Positions 61,844-64,000 of a stretch of 64,000 nt of DNA are shown in pieces (positions within the stretch are counted from its first letter, which is position 1; each line of letters starts with the position of its first letter). Made by a program: the position numbers and the translations under genes. The stretch comes from Streptomyces sulfonofaciens (GTDB taxonomy: Bacteria; Actinomycetota; Actinomycetes; Streptomycetales; Streptomycetaceae). The DNA lies in the NCBI RefSeq assembly GCF_014656295.1, contig NZ_BNCD01000013.1:1-64000 (forward strand), given 5' to 3'. The notes below the pieces were generated by a model, which saw only the letters and a list, made by a program, of their open reading frames with translations, did not search any database and was not told the DNA's origin.

Positions 61844-62319
61844 CGGACGAGTGCCACGGCTTCCTCGGCGCACTGGCGCCCGATCACCGCACGCGGCTGC
61901 TCACCTTCTCCCACGAGACCGCCCTCCCGGCCGGAACCCGCATCTTCGAGGAGGACGGAGAAGCACACCGGTTCTGGATCCTGCGCACCGGCCGCGTCGC
62001 CCTCGACGTCCACACCCCGGGCCGTGGCACGGACGTCGTGGAAACCCTCGGTTCTGGCGAACTCCTCGGCTGGTCCTGGCTGTTCGAGCCGTACCGCTGG
62101 CATCTGGGCGCGCAGGTCCTGCATGCCACGCGAGCCTACGAGTTCGACGCGCACGAGGTGCGTGCCGCCATCGAGGAGGACCCGGCGTTCGGCCTCGCGG
62201 TCACCCGCTGCGTGGCGTCGGTGGCGATCGGGCGGCGGCTGAAGGCGTCCCGTATGAGGCTGCTGGACCTGTACGGGCCGCCGGGCGCGCGTGCCGCACC
62301 GGGAGGTGGTCCAAGATGA
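61840..62319 (+). CDS. Cyclic-nucleotide-binding domain protein in the hydrogenase operon
   Basis: A 159-residue single cNMP-binding (CAP-ED) domain without a DNA-binding or enzymatic domain. The beta-roll is visible in ALPAGTRIFEEDGEAHRFWI and GRVALDVHTPGRGTDVVETL, and the phosphate-binding-cassette position reads LGSGELLGWSWLFEPYRWHL. The GW substitutions there differ from the GExA/S consensus of true cAMP binders, so nucleotide binding is uncertain. Its GTG overlaps the beta subunit's stop and its TGA overlaps the gamma subunit's ATG, making it an integral member of the operon. It probably senses a cell state and affects the hydrogenase. Confidence 0.88.
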   Translation: MTDECHGFLGALAPDHRTRLLTFSHETALPAGTRIFEEDGEAHRFWILRTGRVALDVHTPGRGTDVVETLGSGELLGWSWLFEPYRWHLGAQVLHATRAYEFDAHEVRAAIEEDPAFGLAVTRCVASVAIGRRLKASRMRLLDLYGPPGARAAPGGGPR

Positions 62320-63164
62320 ACGCCCCCGCGGTGGCCGCCGGCCCGTCCGCACGTCCGGCGGGGCCGCCCCTGCCGTACCGGGTGGAGGCGCGCACGGTGG
62401 ACGCGCCGGACGTGGCGACGATCGTGCTGGAGCCGGCGGGCGAGGCGCTGCCGCGCTTCGCGCCGGGCCAGTTCGCGATGGTGTACGCCTTCGGTGCCGG
62501 GGACATCCCGCTGTCGGTCAGCTCGATCGAAGGGGATCGCCTGACGCACACGGTCCGTGCGGTGGGTGCGATCTCCCGTGCGTTGCACGGCACGCGGACC
62601 GGCCGGACCGTAGGCGTGCGCGGACCGTTCGGCACCGGCTGGGGCCTGGGTGCGTCCGTCGGGCGGGACCTTCTCGTGGTGGCGGGCGGCATCGGTCTCG
62701 CGCCGCTGCGGCCGGTGGTGCGGGGCGCCCTGGCCGCACCCGGTCGGTACGGCCGCCTGAACGTGCTCATCGGTGCCCGCACGCCCGGCGACCGCCTCTA
62801 CGCCCATGAGACGAACAACTGGCGGGAGGCCGGCGCCCGTGTGCTGACCACCGTCGACCGGCCGGACGGCGGATGGACCGGCGACGTGGGCGTCGTCACC
62901 ACCCTGCTGGATCGTGCCGTCTTCGACCCACCGCACACGACGGCCTTCGTCTGCGGACCCGAGGTGATGATCCGCGCCGCCGCCAGGGAGCTGACCCACC
63001 GCGGACTCGGCCCCGACCGGATCGAGGTCTCCCTGGAGCGCACCATGCACTGCGGCACCGGCCACTGCGGCCACTGCCAGCTCGGGCCCGTACTGCTCTG
63101 CCGGGACGGCCCCGTCCTCGACTGGGCCCGCGCCGAACGCCTCGTGTCGGTACCGGAGCTGTGA
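62316..63164 (+). CDS. Group 3b [NiFe]-hydrogenase gamma subunit (FAD/NAD(P))
   Basis: A 282-residue flavoprotein of the ferredoxin-NADP reductase/HydG type. An FAD-binding barrel (FAPGQFAMVYAFGAGDIPLS) is followed by a nucleotide-binding domain (LLVVAGGIGLAPLRPVV, then TAFVCGPEVMIRAAARELTH). The C-terminal Cys cluster MHCGTGHCGHCQLGPVLLC binds the [2Fe-2S] centre. It exchanges electrons with NAD(P)H. GGGAGGTGG lies 7-15 bases upstream of the ATG, which overlaps the previous stop (ATGA). Gene order beta-cNMP-gamma-delta-alpha agrees with actinobacterial group 3b operons apart from the cNMP gene. Confidence 0.93.
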   Translation: MNAPAVAAGPSARPAGPPLPYRVEARTVDAPDVATIVLEPAGEALPRFAPGQFAMVYAFGAGDIPLSVSSIEGDRLTHTVRAVGAISRALHGTRTGRTVGVRGPFGTGWGLGASVGRDLLVVAGGIGLAPLRPVVRGALAAPGRYGRLNVLIGARTPGDRLYAHETNNWREAGARVLTTVDRPDGGWTGDVGVVTTLLDRAVFDPPHTTAFVCGPEVMIRAAARELTHRGLGPDRIEVSLERTMHCGTGHCGHCQLGPVLLCRDGPVLDWARAERLVSVPEL

Positions 63165-63165
63165 C

Positions 63166-63978
63166 ATGACGGCCCGCGCCGCTGAGCGCACCGATCGTCC
63201 GCGGCTCGCGGTCTGGAAGTTCGCCTCCTGCGACGGCTGCCAGCTCACCCTGCTCGACTGCGAGGACGACCTGCTCACCCTCGCCGAACAGGTGGAGGTC
63301 AGCTACTTCCTGGAGGCGTCCAGTGCCCTGGGAACGGGCCCCTACGACCTGTCGCTCGTCGACGGCTCCGTCACCACGCCCGAGGACGAGGCGCGTGTGC
63401 GGCACATCCGCGAGGTGTCCCGGCACGTGGTGGCCATCGGCGCCTGCGCGACCGCCGGCGGCATCCAGGCACTGCGCAACTACGCCGATGCGGCCGAGTT
63501 CCGGGCGGCCGTCTACGCCCGGCCCGAGTACATCGAGACCCTGGCCACCTCCACCCCGATCAGCGCGCACGTCCCCGTCGACCTCGAACTGCGCGGCTGC
63601 CCCATCGACCGCGGCCAGCTCCTGGAGGTCATCGCCGCACACCTGACCGGCCGGAAACCCGACCTGCCCGGCCACAGTGTGTGCTTCGAGTGCAAGCGGC
63701 GGGGCACCACGTGTGTCGTCGTCGCCCGCGGCACCCCCTGCCTCGGCCCCGTCACCCACGCGGGGTGCGGCGCGCTGTGCCCCGCCTACGGCCGCGGCTG
63801 CTACGGCTGCTTCGGCCCGTCGAACTCCACGAGGTTCCCCACCTTCCTGCCGCTGCTGCGCCGTGACGGCATGGACACCCTCGACATCGTGCGGGAGCTG
63901 CGGACCTTCAACACCGCCGCCCCCGAGTTCGAGGAGGCCGTCGGGCTCCAGGAAGCCGGACGGGAGGATCGGGGATGA
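63166..63978 (+). CDS. Group 3b [NiFe]-hydrogenase small (delta) subunit
   Basis: A 270-residue hydrogenase small subunit. The proximal [4Fe-4S] motif is KFASCDGCQLTLLDCEDD, with the third and fourth ligands in VAIGACATAGGI and LRGCPIDRGQ. Additional Cys residues (CFECKRRGTTC, GTPCLGPVTHAGCGALCPAY, GCYGCFGPSN) form the medial and distal clusters. It starts 1 bp after the gamma subunit's stop, and its TGA overlaps the ATG of the large subunit. It carries electrons from the NiFe site to the beta subunit. No Tat signal is present, consistent with a cytoplasmic enzyme. Confidence 0.93.
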   Translation: MTARAAERTDRPRLAVWKFASCDGCQLTLLDCEDDLLTLAEQVEVSYFLEASSALGTGPYDLSLVDGSVTTPEDEARVRHIREVSRHVVAIGACATAGGIQALRNYADAAEFRAAVYARPEYIETLATSTPISAHVPVDLELRGCPIDRGQLLEVIAAHLTGRKPDLPGHSVCFECKRRGTTCVVVARGTPCLGPVTHAGCGALCPAYGRGCYGCFGPSNSTRFPTFLPLLRRDGMDTLDIVRELRTFNTAAPEFEEAVGLQEAGREDRG

Positions 63979-64000
63979 CCGATCGCAGCTCAAGGGTGGT
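63975..64000 (+). CDS. Start of the hydrogenase large (alpha) subunit, cut by the window edge
   Basis: Only the first nine codons are present (ATG at 63975, reading MTDRSSRVV). The ATG overlaps the TGA of the delta subunit (ATGA), and GGGAGG lies 8-13 bases upstream. In group 3b operons the NiFe-site alpha subunit follows the small subunit, so this is inferred to be its start. No active-site motif is inside the window. Confidence 0.6.

Noticed and set aside
1..64000. CRISPR arrays and tRNA genes
   Set aside because: No direct repeats with unique spacers and no cloverleaf-like sequences were noticed in reading; the short tandem arrays found have no spacers.

Overview
The window is high-GC actinomycete DNA, almost certainly from a Streptomyces chromosome. 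Codons end overwhelmingly in G or C, and GTG starts and ATGA/GTGA start-stop overlaps are common. Families typical of Streptomyces recur: GlxA-AraC, PadR, TetR and ROK regulators, Tat-exported sialidase, CGNR zinc fingers and isoquinoline-type oxidoreductases. The mix of regulators, small oxidoreductases, gene remnants and an insertion-sequence scar suggests an accessory, arm-like region. No tRNA, rRNA or CRISPR array was seen.

Layout. 0-9.7 kb: a partial dioxygenase-like fragment at the left edge, a quinol-monooxygenase-like protein, a GlxA-type regulator divergent from an HD-domain protein, a quinone-oxidoreductase-like enzyme, a PadR regulator with an operator over its own start, a coupled pair of membrane-anchored proteins, a small membrane protein, and about 1.5 kb without a convincing gene that carries a 15-bp tandem repeat. 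9.7-12.5 kb: a two-subunit isoquinoline 1-oxidoreductase (Fe-S subunit plus Tat-exported molybdenum subunit).

12.9-32.5 kb is the centrepiece: a complete Tc (ABC) insecticidal-type toxin locus. It encodes a natural TcB-TcC fusion (2362 aa) with a C-terminal cargo region, then a TcA pore/translocation subunit (3144 aa), then two paralogous seven-blade kelch propeller proteins, and ends at a perfect 13-bp terminator hairpin. A 24-codon ORF is translationally coupled to TcA, and a hairpin plus a perfect Shine-Dalgarno before a three-codon ORF lie upstream of TcB-TcC.

32.5-41 kb is a gene graveyard between intact genes. Remnants of a ferredoxin reductase, an alpha/beta hydrolase, an ISAs1-like transposase, an MFS transporter and an alcohol dehydrogenase lie among intact SDR, sialidase, ROK and MDR genes. 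41-52 kb holds small regulator/enzyme modules with clear operators: two paralogous alpha/beta hydrolases and a TetR gene share a promoter motif, and a second TetR gene has paired palindromes in its divergent promoter region. An aldo/keto reductase with a frameshift and an amidase complete this part.

53-64 kb resembles a hypoxia/dormancy island. An Acg-like nitroreductase, zinc alcohol dehydrogenase, a phosphotransferase/P-loop protein, PPK2, a CBS-BON protein and a universal stress protein lead into a group 3b [NiFe]-hydrogenase operon (maturation protease, beta, cNMP-binding protein, gamma, delta, and the first codons of alpha). The family set parallels the mycobacterial DosR regulon.
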